This document shows, one piece after another, positions 1 to 12,351 of a stretch of 64,000 nt of DNA. Numbering within the stretch: the first letter of the stretch is position 1; each line of letters starts with the position of its first letter. The notes under the pieces are model-generated. The model saw only the letters and a program-made list of their open reading frames with translations, was not told the origin of the DNA and ran no database searches. The position numbers and the translations under genes were made by a program. The DNA is from Nymphaea colorata (Eukaryota > Streptophyta > Magnoliopsida > Nymphaeales > Nymphaeaceae): contig NW_022204507.1 in the NCBI RefSeq assembly GCF_008831285.2, forward strand, positions 1,550,001-1,614,000, read 5' to 3'.

Positions 1-1173
1 CATCCGTGTACACCACAAAACCAGAATGACCTGATGGAAGCATCAGAATAGGGGCAGTAGTAAGCTTGTCATTTAGAGTTTGAAAACACTTCTCACACTC
101 TTCATTCCAAGCAAACTTCACTCCTTTTCTCAATAGCTTAGTCATGGACATAGCTATTTTTGAAAAGTTTGGTACGAACCTGCGATAGTATCCTGCCAAT
201 CCCAAAAAGCTTCTAACCCAGTTACACTGCACGACGTTCTCCAGTCATGTACAGCCGACACCTTAGCCGGGTCGACGGATACTCCATCCTTTGAGGTTAC
301 ATGACTCAGAAAGTTTACATTCTCTAGCCAAAATTCACATTTTGAGTATTTGGCATAATGCTTATGCTTGCGCAAAAGACCCAACACACTTCTCAAGTGA
401 TCTCTATGCTCTGTTTCACTCTCTAAGTATACCAAAATATCATCAACAAAAACAATAACAAATCGATCCTGGTAGTCTTGGAACACCCGATTCATGAGGT
501 CCACAAACGCTGCGGGAGCATTGGTCAACCCAAAAGGCATGACCCTGAATTCATAATGCCCATATCTAGTTCGAAAACAGTCTTAACAACATCTTCCTCC
601 CATATCAAGAGTTGATGATAACCGGTCCTCAGATCGATCTTGGAGAATACATTTGCATTCTTGAGTTGATCAAAACTCTTCAATTCTTGGAAGCAGATAC
701 TTATTCTTGATGGTGACTTGATTCAACATGCGGTAATCGATACACAAACGCATTGTTCCATCCTTCTTCTTAACAAACAACACTGGTGCTCCCCAAGGTG
801 ACACACTAGGTCGGATGAAACCCTTGTCTAAGAGCTCTTGCAACTGCTTTTTCAATTCTCCTAACTCTACTAGTGCCATTCAGTATGGTGCCTTAGAAAT
901 AGGAGCTGTCCCTGGTGACAACTCTATCTTGAATTCCACTTCTCGTGTTGGGGGCAAACTTGACAGTTCCTCAGGAAACACATCAGGGTACTCACTCACC
1001 ACGACAACATCCTGTAACTTCACCGGTTCGGTCTGGGTCAACACATTGACCAAGAAAGCAACACTTTCATTTTCTGTCAAATGTTTAGCTTTCAAAGCAG
1101 ACACCATTATCTTATCAGTTCGACTAGCTTTACGAGCATGAAATTCCACAGGTTGCATCTCATCAGTCAACAA
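1..1173 (-). pseudogene. gypsy reverse transcriptase, frameshifted
   Basis: Read on the minus strand, 1173-880 is the protease-RT linker, 879-670 carries the RT palm start ([31 protein letters not shown] in family terms), and 540-154 carries [12 protein letters not shown] and the catalytic motif FVDDILVY. After a frameshift near 230 the frame continues to the left edge with the RNase H connection, ending around SGHSGFVVYTD. Another frameshift separates 670 from 540, just before MPFGL. The catalytic FVDD aspartates are still present, but the reading frame is broken at least twice, so this is a pseudogene. The enzyme would have copied the element RNA into DNA in cytoplasmic particles. Confidence 0.88.
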
Positions 1174-1272
1174 TCATATCTGCTTCTTCCTGCAATCTAT
1201 ATTAGCATAATGCGCATAAAGCCAATCCATGCCCAAAATCACATCGAATTCACTGAGACTCATGATCACCAA

Positions 1273-1551
1273 CTATACAGGCAAGTGATGTTGATGGATC
1301 TCCACGTCCACATCCAGTAGATACTCGCGACAAGATTCTTGAGCATACATAGGGATAATGACTTTTAAAATATAGGGCATCTTCATAGCTGACACTTCTA
1401 GTGAAGTAGCATATCGACTAGATATAAATGAATAAGTCGCCCCTGCATCAAACAACACTGTAGCAATATGAGAACTAATAAGTAAAGTACCTTTAACAAG
1501 GTCGTGTGCCTGAAGCTCCTCCACAATAGTCGCATAAACACACCTAGTCAT
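1273..1551 (-). pseudogene. gypsy aspartic protease, decayed
   Basis: A 92-codon minus-strand frame contains LFDAGATYSFIS, the counterpart of the retropepsin active-site motif, normally D-S/T-G-A-T-H-S-F-I. Here the residue after the catalytic Asp is Ala and the usual His is Tyr, so activity is doubtful. It lies between the gag zinc knuckle (1,610-1,715) and the RT, the normal gypsy order. The flanking sequence MTRCVYATIVEE at its start probably belongs to the gag-protease linker. Confidence 0.8.
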
Positions 1552-1562
1552 CTATCATGCGT

Positions 1563-2589
1563 TAGAAGGACCAGCCTCAGGCTTCTTCAACTCTCTTTCT
1601 TTCTTTAAGGGGCAATCCTTGATGAAGTGCCCCATCCCTCCACAGTGTAAGAAAGCTCTGATCTCTCGATAGCACGACTTCCCGGGATGCACACGTGAGC
1701 AAGTGGGGCACTTCGGTGAGGTCGGAGAGGCCACTGACCCCTGTGTGGTCTCACTGCGGTTTAGCCTGTTCCGCCTAAATGTTTTGTCATCACGCCTCTC
1801 ATAAGGCCTTGCCCTGCCTGCAAAGTGTTGGTGCTTGACCTGTGTTCGCCCACCGTGTGATTGTTAGCCTGCCTTCTTGTGGTGATCCTTCTGTGACCTT
1901 GCACAGTCCTCTTCTATGCATCTTGCCATGGTGACCGCCTCGTCCAAGTCACAAGGTCTGCTTGTCAAGACTTTGCTTCGCAGTCCATCCCGCAGCCCGC
2001 GCACAAGCTTGCCTGCTCTGGCCTGATCAGTAGTATAGAGGTGCGGGCAATACACCTCCAAGTGTCGATATTTCGTAATGTATTCTTCCAGGCTCAGCTG
2101 ATTTTGCTGCAAATCAAGAAACTGTTGCATTTTCTTGTCTCTAGCATGCACTGGAAAGTAAGTGCTGAAGAAGGAATCTCTACACTGCTTCCAAGAGATT
2201 GACAGTTGACTCGCAAACCGGATCTCACTAGTCGATTGCCACCAATTCTTGGCATCACCCTTCAACAGATAAGAGCCATAGTTCACTTTGTCTTCTTCTG
2301 GCATCTTCAAAAGCCCAAAGATGCGTTCAACTTCCTCAATCCATTCTTTTGCCTTATCTGGATTGCCTTTTTCTGTAAAGACAGGCGGCTGCATTGTCAT
2401 AAACTGTTGGTACGACACCGATGGTGCCTTCTCCTGAAGTGGCGTAGTAGTGTCTCCTGAAGGAGATGCATTGCTCCTCTGGTTACTGACCATCGACTGT
2501 ACAAGAGAGGTTAGTGTTTGCAACGTTGTCAGCATTATGGTCTGTTGATCCAATGGTGGAGTTTGCTTTGGTGGGGTTTGAGCACCCAC
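1563..2589 (-). pseudogene. gypsy gag capsid and zinc knuckle, interrupted
   Basis: The minus-strand frame 2589-1864 encodes a retrotransposon gag: a Q/S/P-rich start, then the capsid core with WIEEVERIFGLLKMPEEDKV and GDAKNWWQST, typical of plant gypsy gag. A TAA ends this frame at 1864. In-frame sequence continues beyond the stop to a zinc-knuckle pair at about 1,715-1,610, CPTC with a later His and Cys, then CGGMGHFIKDC. The second knuckle seems to have lost its first cysteine (Phe in its place). Gag would package the element RNA. The premature stop and the damaged knuckle indicate decay. Confidence 0.85.
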
Positions 2590-2947
2590 ACTAGTCTGGG
2601 TATTATGTTACCTTGATGTACTGTCATCCATTGGGATACGTGCATCAGAACGGGCCGGACTTGGCTCCCTTGGTGCCTCTGTAGACGGCCCAGCTCGCTT
2701 CTTACCCCTACATTGATATTCCATCTGTACAAACAAGAACCCTTGTTCTCAAATCAAGTCTATGACCAAATCTTGCAAATCCAATCACAAACGTGCATGA
2801 GCACAAAGTTCAAAACATCAATCACAATATGTACTTATACATGAAAAATCCAAAACTACAATAGCAATTTAATCAAATCAATGCGTACCTGGGCAACACG
2901 ACTTCACAGACAGGCTTTAACTTACATCCTTAGTGGGGTTTGCCATG

Positions 2948-2959
2948 GCTCTGATACCA
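2948..2959 (-). promoter_or_regulatory. tRNA-iMet primer binding site of the Del-type element
   Basis: Read on the minus strand, the twelve bases are TGGTATCAGAGC, the standard plant primer site complementary to the 3' end of initiator methionine tRNA. It sits three bases (GCT) after the LTR end TGTGACA. This fixes the element's orientation and the inner boundary of its 5' LTR. Confidence 0.93.
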
Positions 2960-2963
2960 AAGC

Positions 2964-5945
2964 TGTCACACCCCAACCTTTTGACCCTCTAGCAATTTTA
3001 TGATGACACAACAATTCAAAACGGGATGAGCCAAGCAATTCAAAATGATGGGGCAACCTTTCATTTATATAACAATTTTCATTCATACAAAATCACATCT
3101 AGGTGTATGAAAAAAATGCACCAAACCATATCATTAATGTCTAACAAAAATGAGACATCAATGCAAGCAAAGCAAGACACATCGGCATTAAAAAAACAAA
3201 ACCCAAAACCTCCCTAGTAGGACGTGAGTAAAGCCATCTGCTCATTCTGCTGCCCCGGGTCCGCCAAAACCTGAAAAAGGAAACAACTGAAGGCTTAGCC
3301 TTCGCAGTATGACAACAAGCCAGGAAAAATACCAAACCCTCTCAGGTAGGGATCAAATATGAGAATAAACGTCAAAACTATCTATCATCATGTCATGTCA
3401 GGGCACGAAATGCAGAGGTCATTCAATGGCTACAATAACACAATTTCAATCACATGCAAGATATGCTTAAACATTTCATTTGCACTCATAAGCCCAACAT
3501 TCACATATCAATCCCATACATTCAATCATATACATTACATTTTCATAAATTTAGTGAATTAACAGTTCCTGTGGGTGCAACATAGACACGTGCACACCGC
3601 GGGTGGCCTACAGCCGAGAGACAACCCCCGTAGTGGCCCAGAACAGTATGGATCCATTTCACCCGCTGCAGCTGTAGAGCACTCATCCATGGATGTGTGA
3701 ATTCCAAGGAGAGATACTCAGCCTTCCCTAACACACCTAGGTAGGGAAGGCGGGAGCCCAACGCTCCAAGCACAACACACAACAGAACCCTGGGGCCTTG
3801 CATCGCCTGCGCTCCGAACAGGCGGGACCAGTGGCAAAAGCGGGACGTCTCCCAACACATAGCCACATCCCACTGGCCTCTCATCTCTTATTCATTCATT
3901 CTTATCATTATAATTACACATTCACAAGATGACTGGCTAGCTCATGAGGTTGGTACACTTCACGAGTGCACCCACACCTCCAATTGCCTCCACAAAAGGT
4001 CTACACATAACATTAACAGTCATTGCTAGCCATCATACAATACGGGTACAACTACCCTCCAATTCATCTATTTGCATCATTGCTCACGGTAATGTGTATG
4101 CAACAAAATACAACATTCACATCAATTATCACATCAATCACATCTTTGAAAAACTTAGCCAAACCACAGAGAGTAGTCTCGATCTGTGATTGGCTCGTAG
4201 CTGTCCTATGCAATTATCATTCTAGGATGCTTTCTAATGCACAATTGGGGTCGAGGAGACACTCGACTCGATACCCCACCTCATCTATCCTAAACAGTTA
4301 TCAATTCAAGCATGCACAAGCAAATGTGTCATATTTTCAAAACAAACTACTAATAGCCTTTCAAAACAATTCATATCATAAATCAAATTATGTGCATGCA
4401 TACATACATTAATTCACAAAACAATCAATCAATTCACATCACAATCCTAGGATCTCACGATCCTAGGAACACATATTCACACATTTGCCCCAGGCAGAGA
4501 TTTGCCTGGAATGTCGCCATACCTGTGGCGCGCTCACAAAACTCTTCAAAATGCCTCGAGCTTCGAATCTGGTAGCTCAAGGTCGACGGAATGCGCCCGG
4601 TGTACCTGCAGACATAAACAAAAGATAAAATTTTTACTAATTAGCTTATCAATCCAAACAAATATAAAACAAAATCATTGAGGCACATGTCATATCCTCA
4701 AGAAGGTGTCGACGGGTAGTGTCGAACTACAAGCCCTCTAATAGGCCACCTCCCAACTTCTTGCCATTGCCACTAAACGTGAAAACCCAATGCTTTATTA
4801 AATGCTTTCTATAGTTAAAGCATCTTCCCCATGAATACACCCAAATTACATGTTCTTCTCCAACTAACACCGCAATACGCCCATTGACAAAAGCTTGTGC
4901 CACATGCTCATCAAAACGAATCTAAATCTTCTCACCCACCTCAAATCTCTACCATGCTTCCCTATTGCTTCGAAAATTAACCCATCATACTTAAATGATC
5001 ATTATATATATGAATCAACGCTTCTCCAACATAATCCTATGCTTTCCCCAAAAAACAAAGTCGCTAACATGCATCCCAAATCATCAATTCTACCTTCTAG
5101 CATGCTCAAACAATAATTATACGTGTTCCAAAAAAAAAAAATACAATAAAATAGGCTCAATTACGCCTTGCTCACCCCAAAAAGAGTCTAGACTGCTGCA
5201 ATCCTTCCGACAGCCACCTCACGAGTCCAAGTGTCTCCAAGCGGCTAAAATTTCTCACAGTCGCCTCCACCAATGCCTTAAAGTCACCGCTATGAGGGGA
5301 AGGACAAGTCCTCAAGATGAAATTTGACCAAACAATCGTAAATAGGGTGAGCTTTTGCGAAAGAGAGGTCAAAGTGAAATCTATCGTTAGAAAAAGGGAA
5401 GTCGGTCTTGACAATGAGGTAGTCGGCAAGGCAAAAAGGGAGACTCAGTTGAGAGGGAGGGTTCGGTTGAGAAGGACCCGCACGATTAGGGAGAGGGAGC
5501 CGACAGAGAGAGAGAGCGCTGACGGAGAGGGGAGAGTGTAGGTAGAGAGGACGTGAGAGCGAGAGAATGGCAGATGGGAAAAGCACGAGAGAAAGAGGGT
5601 TGCGTAAGAGGGAGGTCAGGCTGTTGAGAGGGGAGACGGCAGAGACAGTGAGAGAGGAAGACGGCAGAGACAGTGAGAGAGGGAGAAGGAGAAAAGGGGA
5701 GCAGAAGAAAGAAAGAAAGAGGTTGGGGGCTTACTGAAGCACCGCCATCCTCGCCGCCGCCTGCACCACCTCCATCTTCTTCTTCTTCTCTGTGTTGGCC
5801 TGAGAGCACCCAAGAGAAAGACGAGGGCACAGAGGGAAAGGTGAGGGAGAAGAGCCCTCGCGTCGGGCTCTTTCATGCCAAGGGTTTGGGTCCGGGCCTG
5901 GGTCCCGATCCGCCCCGACCTGACCAAAACAAAACGAGCGTTACA
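2964..5945 (-). mobile_element. 5' LTR of the Del-type gypsy element (2,982 bp)
   Basis: On the minus strand the LTR begins TGTAACGCTCG at 5945 and ends GGTTGGGGTGTGACA at 2964, with TG...CA ends and a primer site right behind it. The same ends bound the solo LTR at 12,123-16,118, and long stretches between the two are clearly similar in opposite orientation. No gene is needed to explain this 3 kb. Many of the open frames on either strand are GA- or CT-rich low-complexity sequence at 5,340-5,830. Near 5,775 an ATG starts a short GC-rich frame that ends at a splice-donor-like GTAAGC, matched in the second LTR. Confidence 0.92.
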
Positions 5946-8900
5946 ATGTGAGTTTAAGGTGAGTTGTCCATTCAACTTGTCATCACTTTAGTATGTGCAG
6001 ATATGTGTGTCTATTTATAGGCGGCTACCAAATGGCTTTTTACATGCTTTGCTTTGATATATCACCTATTAAATAAAGGTAGCAGCAAAGAAACTAAGTA
6101 TGAGGATTGCATGCATGGAAGGGAAGATGTGTCTGTAGACTCTGTACCATCATCTCTTCGATGCATATGTATTTGTAGATAAGATTCCAAGGCAAGAATG
6201 CAACCATGGATGAAATTACACACTTGAAAGAGGGTAGCAAGAGCTGAATGAGCTCAATTAGAGCACCTCAACAGCACGTCATCAAAATAATTCAAAAAGC
6301 TTAGGAGAAGAATATTTCAGTAATGGGAAAATGTACATATATATGTGTACACAAGAGAATTCTATGCTGGGTGTCAGATGTCTAAAATTAATTTTTTAGC
6401 AGCAATATTTGACACATGGCATCATAAAATCGAAGAAGTGAAAAACAACAAAAAATTTTGAAAACATACACTACGAGCCGATCCTTGGAACCATAAAGTT
6501 CTGTTCTCCCAAATTGTGCCTGGCGAACGAGAGATCGACTGCGGATGGCTGGTGGTGCTATCGGCACCCATTCTCCACATACACAAACCGACCGTTGAAA
6601 CCCTAATCTTCTGTTCTACAGAAAACAAGGATGGGTGTTTTGTACAACCAACAACTGTGCTAAAATATTGTGCTAAAATATCAATCGATCGGGGTTCACC
6701 TGAGATCCCTCACCATTTGGGGGTTGCCAGAATACCCACGCCGATTGCTAATATGCCAGAAAATGATCGAAGAGAGAGAGAGAGAGCAACAGAGAGGGAG
6801 AGAAAGATACTTGGAGGTGACATGAAAGGGTGGAGAAATCACCACTCACCAGCAACGGAAGGTCGACGGCGGGCGGTGCTTTTACGCAGATAAAACTACT
6901 GTCGGAGGCAGGAGGAAGAAGGGAGAGAACCAGAGAAGAAGCGGCTTAAGGCTGAACAATGAAATGATTGGCCCACCCGAAAACGTGCGAGGTTTTCACA
7001 TTTCTTGTTTTACATCCTCGGTCTCCCAGGATTTTCTTGAATCGCGCCTTGCCCTCCACTAGAGGAAGATAAAGTAAAACGCGTACGGTGTTAACTCCAA
7101 CTTCTAAAATGACCCTCCACCTAGATCAAATCTCCTTCCAATTTTTTCTTTAGACGGAGTTCATTTCTATGTTTTTGAAAGCATTTATGTCATTTCACCC
7201 ACCGAAAACATGTAAAAGAATAAAATTATATAACTAGTATTGACCCACTTCCTTAGGAATTTGAACTCAAGCTAAGGTCCTCTCGTGTTGAAATAGTAAA
7301 GAATTTCAATACTTAAGGTGCACCACTTTTTATAACACCCTCTGCACCGGATTTTCCAAAAGTTCCAGTCTCTAACAATTGCCTCAGTTCAGCATCATGT
7401 CAACAAGCCACAGTAGTAGACGAAGATAGGAGTTCTTGTAACCTTTAACCAATGATATCTCTCAAAAGAACTGTTTACTCTGTAAGACACGCACGAAAAC
7501 CCAACTTCAACTCAACTATAAAAGAACCACATGGGATCTTCCAAGATAACTGCAGATCGATCATAAAGTTCATAAAGTAGCGACAATATTAATACGACCA
7601 TACAAAACCTTTTCCAAGTCATGAAGCAGAACACAATGTTAGCAATGATGACCACATGGGTTTCACATGGGATGGCTTGCTGAGCTTTCTTGGGACGTTG
7701 TGTGCCTCCAAGAGCTGAGATGGATTAGAAGTTGGTAAACCCAGCAGTGCATGGAAGCTGGACAGAATGCCAATAAGCTATGCAAAAGGTCCCGTCCCAT
7801 GAGAAGCATGAGGAAGCAAGCATGGTGCTAACTTGGTTTGTATGGACTTGGACCACAGGCAATAACTGCTTTCATGATTTAGGCGACTTGCTTGCAGCAC
7901 TAGGCGAAACATGGGGTTTTGAAAATCAAGTTTTCAGTTTTTAAAACCCAATTTATGTTTGGATGACCAAAACTTTAGAGGTAGCTTCAAATATAATTTC
8001 AGCTGAATGATAGTTGGTTTCTGGTTAGCTGAATGATAGTTGATAGTTGGTTTATGGTTAGTTAAACAAAAAACTTGCCAAATTGCCAAATGAAGCAATC
8101 AAGAGTTACGTGGCATGCCCATGAATATAGAAATTTTCCACAAGTGTTGGAACAATTAAACATATATGTAAAGCATGAGGGCAGTGAAGCCTTGCCACCC
8201 AGAATAATACAATTGATAGCTCAAATTGAACAAAGAACCATACAAAATTGTGAGGAAAACCCAACGTCACATATTTAAAGGAATTGTCTTAAGAACTATC
8301 ACAATAAAGTTAATGAACATCACAAAGACATGAAAACGTTTATGAAAGCTCGAGCTCGATTAAATGATCTCTGCAAGCATCATATAGGAAACTGCATTGC
8401 TGAACATAACTCATCAGAACCTCATATACACTCAAAACCATACAATAAATACTCAAAACCAAAAAAAACTTATTCCAAGGTACCATCCAGTGTCAACAGT
8501 TGTGCTAATGGCTTACAGGTATTGACATCACTTAGCAATGAATTGGTAAATCAAACTGAAAGAACACAACTTTCAAAATTGCTGAATCAGCAAATCACAA
8601 GTGAAACTTTTAATTTGTAAACAACAACAGATGAAACTACAAGTCAGATAAGGGATGAGCATCCAAACGCATAGCCATGTGCCATCAATCATTTGCTACC
8701 GATAACAGCTTCCATTTCACCAAACCTACACAAGTCAGGCCTCCTAATGCAAAGTAGCGATAATATGTCTGCCTGCTTGTGTAACACCTAAGCTCTTAAA
8801 CAACCATGAAGGACCAGTCACCAAAGACATGGATGAATAGTTGATGACGATGAGAATACCTCCACCCATGGCCGCTTGGGTTAGTTAGTGAGATAAGCAT

Positions 8901-9294
8901 ACGCCAGCCAAGGTAGAAGTGTACAAGTGAAGAATTAAGTAAAAGAATGGGAATGTGGTGGAGAGTAGACAAGAAGAAGATTAATCCACGGTCGATATGG
9001 GTTAGGTCATATTCTACCTCCTTTTACCTCACATAATAGAATATCAGCAAAACAGCTTGTTGCAAAAAGTTCAACATAAAGATTAAGTGAAGTCAGGGAC
9101 ACAAAAAACCATGCAATTTCGACAGAATTTTTTAAAATGTCACAATTCAGAATCGAGTGGTGCTTTTGTTTTTTTGGTTCCCGCAGTCTCACGACTGGAA
9201 GGAAGGGGTGAGGCTAACTTCATCCAATTCATAAATCAACTCACACAATGGAAAGACAAATGGAAAGAAATGGAAAGCAAAAAGTAGCGGCTTA

Positions 9295-9470
9295 AGTCGG
9301 GGTTATGCAGGTTGAAGAAACTCAATGAGATAATGGGCCAGGTTTAATCTTTTATCCCAAATGGTTCATCCTATTTTGAGACAAAGGAAACGATGGAATT
9401 CACACTCAATATGAACATACTAAGTTTGAGGGGTTTCATCTATTCTATGAATGGAATGGCACACAATATA
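9295..9470 (+). repeat. dispersed repeat, copy 1
   Basis: This segment resembles 17,930-18,085 in the same orientation. Both share blocks such as ATAATGGGCCAGG, TTGAGACA and TCTATTC, followed by CATGAATGGA or CTATGAATGGA. The two copies differ by small indels. I do not recognise the family. Neither copy has visible terminal inverted repeats. Confidence 0.6.
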
Positions 9471-9775
9471 TAGGAAGCAGCAGTCAGACACCACAGAAAA
9501 AAAAATCTCTACTATCCTCAAAGATTATACGAATATCACACGCTATGCAATAAGGGAGAATCTGTAATCACAGAAACTAACCAAATCTGAACCGTATAAA
9601 AGGGAATAGATAACATATTACAGAGATTTGAATCAATTGCTGCGGATGACAGTAGGCCCACGAACAAAACTCCAAAAGACAGCTGCTGATCTCTGCTACT
9701 TACGGCTGACTGTTGTTGTTTCCCCCCACATATGATCAGCGTAACACCATCCACATCAAGTTGTTGCTAAAATAG

Positions 9776-9905
9776 CCTCCACGATCAGCAGATCATTTCT
9801 GCTCCACATGCCAAACTACACCCTCAAACAGCAGCTTAAGCCTCCACGATCAGCAGGTCATTTCTGCTCCACACGCCAATCAGCAGCCTTCAAACAGTGT
9901 GACAC
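9776..9905. repeat. 65-bp tandem repeat, two units
   Basis: Units 9,776-9,840 and 9,841-9,905 both start CCTCCACGATCAGCAG and continue with a shared CATTTCTGCTCCACA block. Further GCAGATCTGAT motifs recur at about 9,930-10,060. Such repeated leaders are common just inside LTR elements, and this run lies next to the primer site at 10,301. Confidence 0.75.
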
Positions 9906-10300
9906 CACACACAACAGCAAAAGGGCAGATCTGATATATAACTTCATAGATCTTCTTCCATGACAGTAAAAAAAAACAGAAAAATTCAGATCTGTTTAGG
10001 GCAGATCTGATACAAGACTTCATAGATTTGCTTCCAACCAATCAGCAATAAATCAGATCTGATCTTCCACGGCAGCAACTTCATCAACGTTTCTCCATGT
10101 CTTCCACGGCAGCTACAACACAAGGGTACTAATCACATTTCTACATGTTAAACGTGATTATCCCCTTTCATCAAACAGATTACTTGCTTTTCTTGAAATC
10201 AGCAGAAAAAAAAATATAGACGTGAACCCTAACTTCGAGGAAGAGGCAAGAAATGAAGGAAGGAATGTGAAACCCTAGATAGCACAGTCCTAGGTCTAGG

Positions 10301-10526
10301 GCTCTGATACCATGTTATAGATTGAAGGAGACGAGAGAGAGATGTTGAGGAAAGGAGAGAGAGAGAGAGAGAGATGTGCCAAAGAGATAATCCATTAACG
10401 TAACCCTAATCTCCTTTTAAAGAGATTAGGGCTGGCGGTACAAACTTTACAAAAACAGTCCAACTACTATAAGAAAGTATTTAAAGACCTCCTCTCTAAC
10501 TTTCTAATATTTCAAAAACACTTTTT

Positions 10527-10530
<4 letters not shown>
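10301..10530 (-). mobile_element. copia-type LTR with primer binding site, no coding region seen
   Basis: On the minus strand the LTR runs from TGTTAAAAAGTG at 10,530 to CTATAACA at 10,313 (218 bp). It is followed without a gap by TGGTATCAGAGC (10,312-10,301), the tRNA-iMet primer site, so this is a 5' LTR. It shares a distinctive block, a CCCTAATCTC stretch and later GATTAGGGCTGGCGGTAC, with the copia LTR at 49,063-49,247, so both belong to one family. Below 10,300 there is only a repetitive leader without gag or pol. The copy is either truncated or a non-autonomous derivative. Confidence 0.8.

Positions 10531-10602
<72 letters not shown>
10531..10602. repeat. (TA)n microsatellite
   Basis: An uninterrupted TA array of about 72 bp directly abuts the outer end of the copia LTR at 10,530. 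TA arrays are frequent copia landing sites, so the element may have inserted here, though its other end is not visible. Confidence 0.95.
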
Positions 10603-10604
<2 letters not shown>

Positions 10605-10995
10605 CTTTTAAAAATCACAATGACTGTAATGACCAATTTTGCAAAGGAAAAAAATTGTTGAAAGCAATCAAAAATAAGTTAATGATATTACGACAAGAAA
10701 TGCCTACAAGTAGGCAGAATCAGATATAGTTGAGTGTACAGATTCAACCAAATATCAGATTCAGTAGGGAAAAAAATCCATTTTCGGATACAATTTAGTT
10801 AAATCCCAGTAAGCCATTGGATTGTGTCTTCTTCTCCAGATGTTCTAAATATAAACATCTTATTTTCAACTTTCAGTTATTAACAATGCACCTTATAAGA
10901 ATAAGATTTTCTTAGAATACAAAGACTACGATTGGATATTATAGGAGCACAAAGATAAGAAAGCTAGGAAACAAGTAATAGGATACTGCTTCTAC

Positions 10996-11176
10996 CTTCC
11001 AACAAAGTAACATCAAGAACAGATAATGCCCTTTGCAAGTATACATCTGCAATTTTGTCATGATCATAACCATCTTGTGTTCCTTCTATTTCTGTAATAT
11101 TATCATAGGAACTTGTTTGCCCCCCCACTATTTCAGGTAAATCCTCTGAATCACCACTTTGAAGAATTTGCACAGC
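10996..11176 (-). pseudogene. unassigned exon-like fragment
   Basis: A minus-strand open stretch of 181 bp is bounded by an acceptor-like GTGCAAG at its start and a donor AAG|GTAGAAGC at its end. It encodes an acidic segment with GYDHDKIADVYLQRALSVLD near its C-terminal side. I do not recognise the family. Local composition and the splice borders are exon-like and unlike the surrounding AT-rich DNA. It is the leftmost member of a series of minus-strand gene fragments reaching to 24.1 kb, separated from the TIC110-like exons by the solo LTR. It could be a further exon of that gene or part of another one. Confidence 0.45.
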
Positions 11177-11869
11177 CTTGCACCAAGACAAAATTACAAA
11201 TTTAGCATAAATAACTGATAAAATTGTAGAAAAAAAGGACCATAACTAGAAGAACATTAAGAGATTCACAAATTTTTTCAGTATAAACCAAAAACTCTGC
11301 CCTTCATAAATTACAATCTTCAAACAAATACACTTGGAAGACAGACATGTGTAGATATTCTTGGACAGCGGACTACATCTCCATTGCCATTTTTCAATCT
11401 CAATTCTCCATTGAACTGTAAAATCTGAAATAGCTATATGCAGAAAATTCAACTAAGCCCAAGCTAAACATTTTGTGAATAACTATGATATAGAAATAAA
11501 ATATATCAAGTCACAAGGAAAACTCTTAGTGAAACAAATAGTCATAAGAAGAAACTCTCAATGAAACAAAGTATACTAAGGCAAAAAATATATAAAAATG
11601 CCTAGAAAAGCTTCAAAAGAAGCATAGAATGACAAGGACCAAAAGACCCTTACATAGACATCATTAATGAGCTATTAGGATATCCGATGACTAGAATTAT
11701 AGGCATTGGAGAGCCCAGCAGCTCTTTCAGCTGGAGAATTCAGCTGCAAAAAAAACATAAAAAACTGAAACAAAGCGAAGATTACAAAACAAAAAGGAAG
11801 AGACAAAATAAATACAAAATGCAAAAATTACAAAAGAAACCTTAAAACTGAACAAAAAGCCTGTGCCAA

Positions 11870-11906
<37 letters not shown>

Positions 11907-12117
11907 TATTTATAAACTTTAACACGCTCATGCTATTCTCAAAAGAAAACATTCTGATCCCTTCTATAGCAGATTGGAATGGTCTAAGACTTAGAATCTA
12001 AGTGATAAATAACACAGTGCTAAAGTTGCAACTGCCATTATAGACAACATCTACTCACTTCAGTGGCAGAATACAGCCCAAGATTTTCCAAACAAAACAA
12101 TAACCCCTCATGGAGCC
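11177..12117. other. AT-rich stretch without a gene
   Basis: This is AT-rich sequence with a short TA array at about 11,873-11,900. A short minus-strand patch at 11,340-11,430 (NGELRLKNGNGDVVRCP in one frame) is preceded by TTTTACAG and might be another small exon, but I cannot assign it. Confidence 0.4.
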
Positions 12118-12297
12118 TTTTATGTAACGCTCGATTTGTTTTGGCAGGCGGGTCGAATCTGGCCTAGATCCAGACCCGAGCTCCACTCGTGGAAGGGAGC
12201 CCGACGTCGCCCTCCTCTCCCTCGTCTTTCCCTCGTCTCCCTCGTTTCCCCTCTTCGTCTCTCCCTTTGCTACGTCCACAACGCAGAGAAGAGGAAG

Positions 12298-12351
12298 ATG
12301 GAGATCAGTGCAGTGGCGACGGAAGTGGACAGCGGCAGCGGTGGCGTTCAG
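12298..12351 (+). promoter_or_regulatory. LTR leader mini-frame ending at a splice donor
   Basis: An 18-codon frame starts with ATG after a purine-rich GAAGAGGAAG context and ends exactly at CAG|GTAAAC. The equivalent place in the inverted LTR, ATG at 5,775 running to GTAAGC at 5,734, keeps the ATG, the GC-rich Gly/Ala-coding stretch and a donor-like end although the sequence between has diverged. This suggests a spliced leader within the LTR transcript, which is inference from conservation in two copies only. Confidence 0.45.

Larger units (their letters stand above)
1..2963 (-). mobile_element. Ty3/gypsy retrotransposon internal region, Del/Tekay type, partial and decayed
   Basis: This is the internal region of an LTR retrotransposon read on the minus strand, from the primer binding site at 2,948-2,959 through gag, protease and reverse transcriptase to the left edge of the window, where it is cut off inside the RT/RNase H linker. 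The order gag, protease, RT and the RT motif [12 protein letters not shown] place it in Ty3/gypsy. The very long LTR and the zinc-knuckle style (CPTC...HPGKSC) suggest the Del/Tekay chromovirus group, which is inference. Several frameshifts and stops show that it is dead. RNase H, integrase and the 3' LTR would lie to the left of the window. Confidence 0.9.
5946..10300. other. stretch without a recognised gene
   Basis: I find no protein family on either strand. The stretch holds a (GA)n run at 6,772-6,790. A GC-richer block at 6,840-6,960 reads on the minus strand like an untranslated first exon ending in GTGAGT, which is a weak inference. There is a 65-bp tandem repeat at 9,776-9,905 and one copy of a dispersed repeat at 9,295-9,470. 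The part nearest 10,300 is probably the leader of the copia-type element whose LTR lies at 10,313-10,530. Open frames near 8,075-8,620 look accidental. Confidence 0.5.

Noticed and set aside
3543-3884. 113-codon minus-strand frame, with an equivalent at 15,206-15,553 on the plus strand
   Set aside because: The two match each other because they are the same LTR position in two copies. The frame is not maintained with protein-like substitution, and it sits inside the LTR without a start context.
5290-5975. Overlapping open frames of 75-120 codons in the inverted LTR
   Set aside because: GA/CT-rich repeat sequence of the LTR promoter region; frames on both strands and no family signature.
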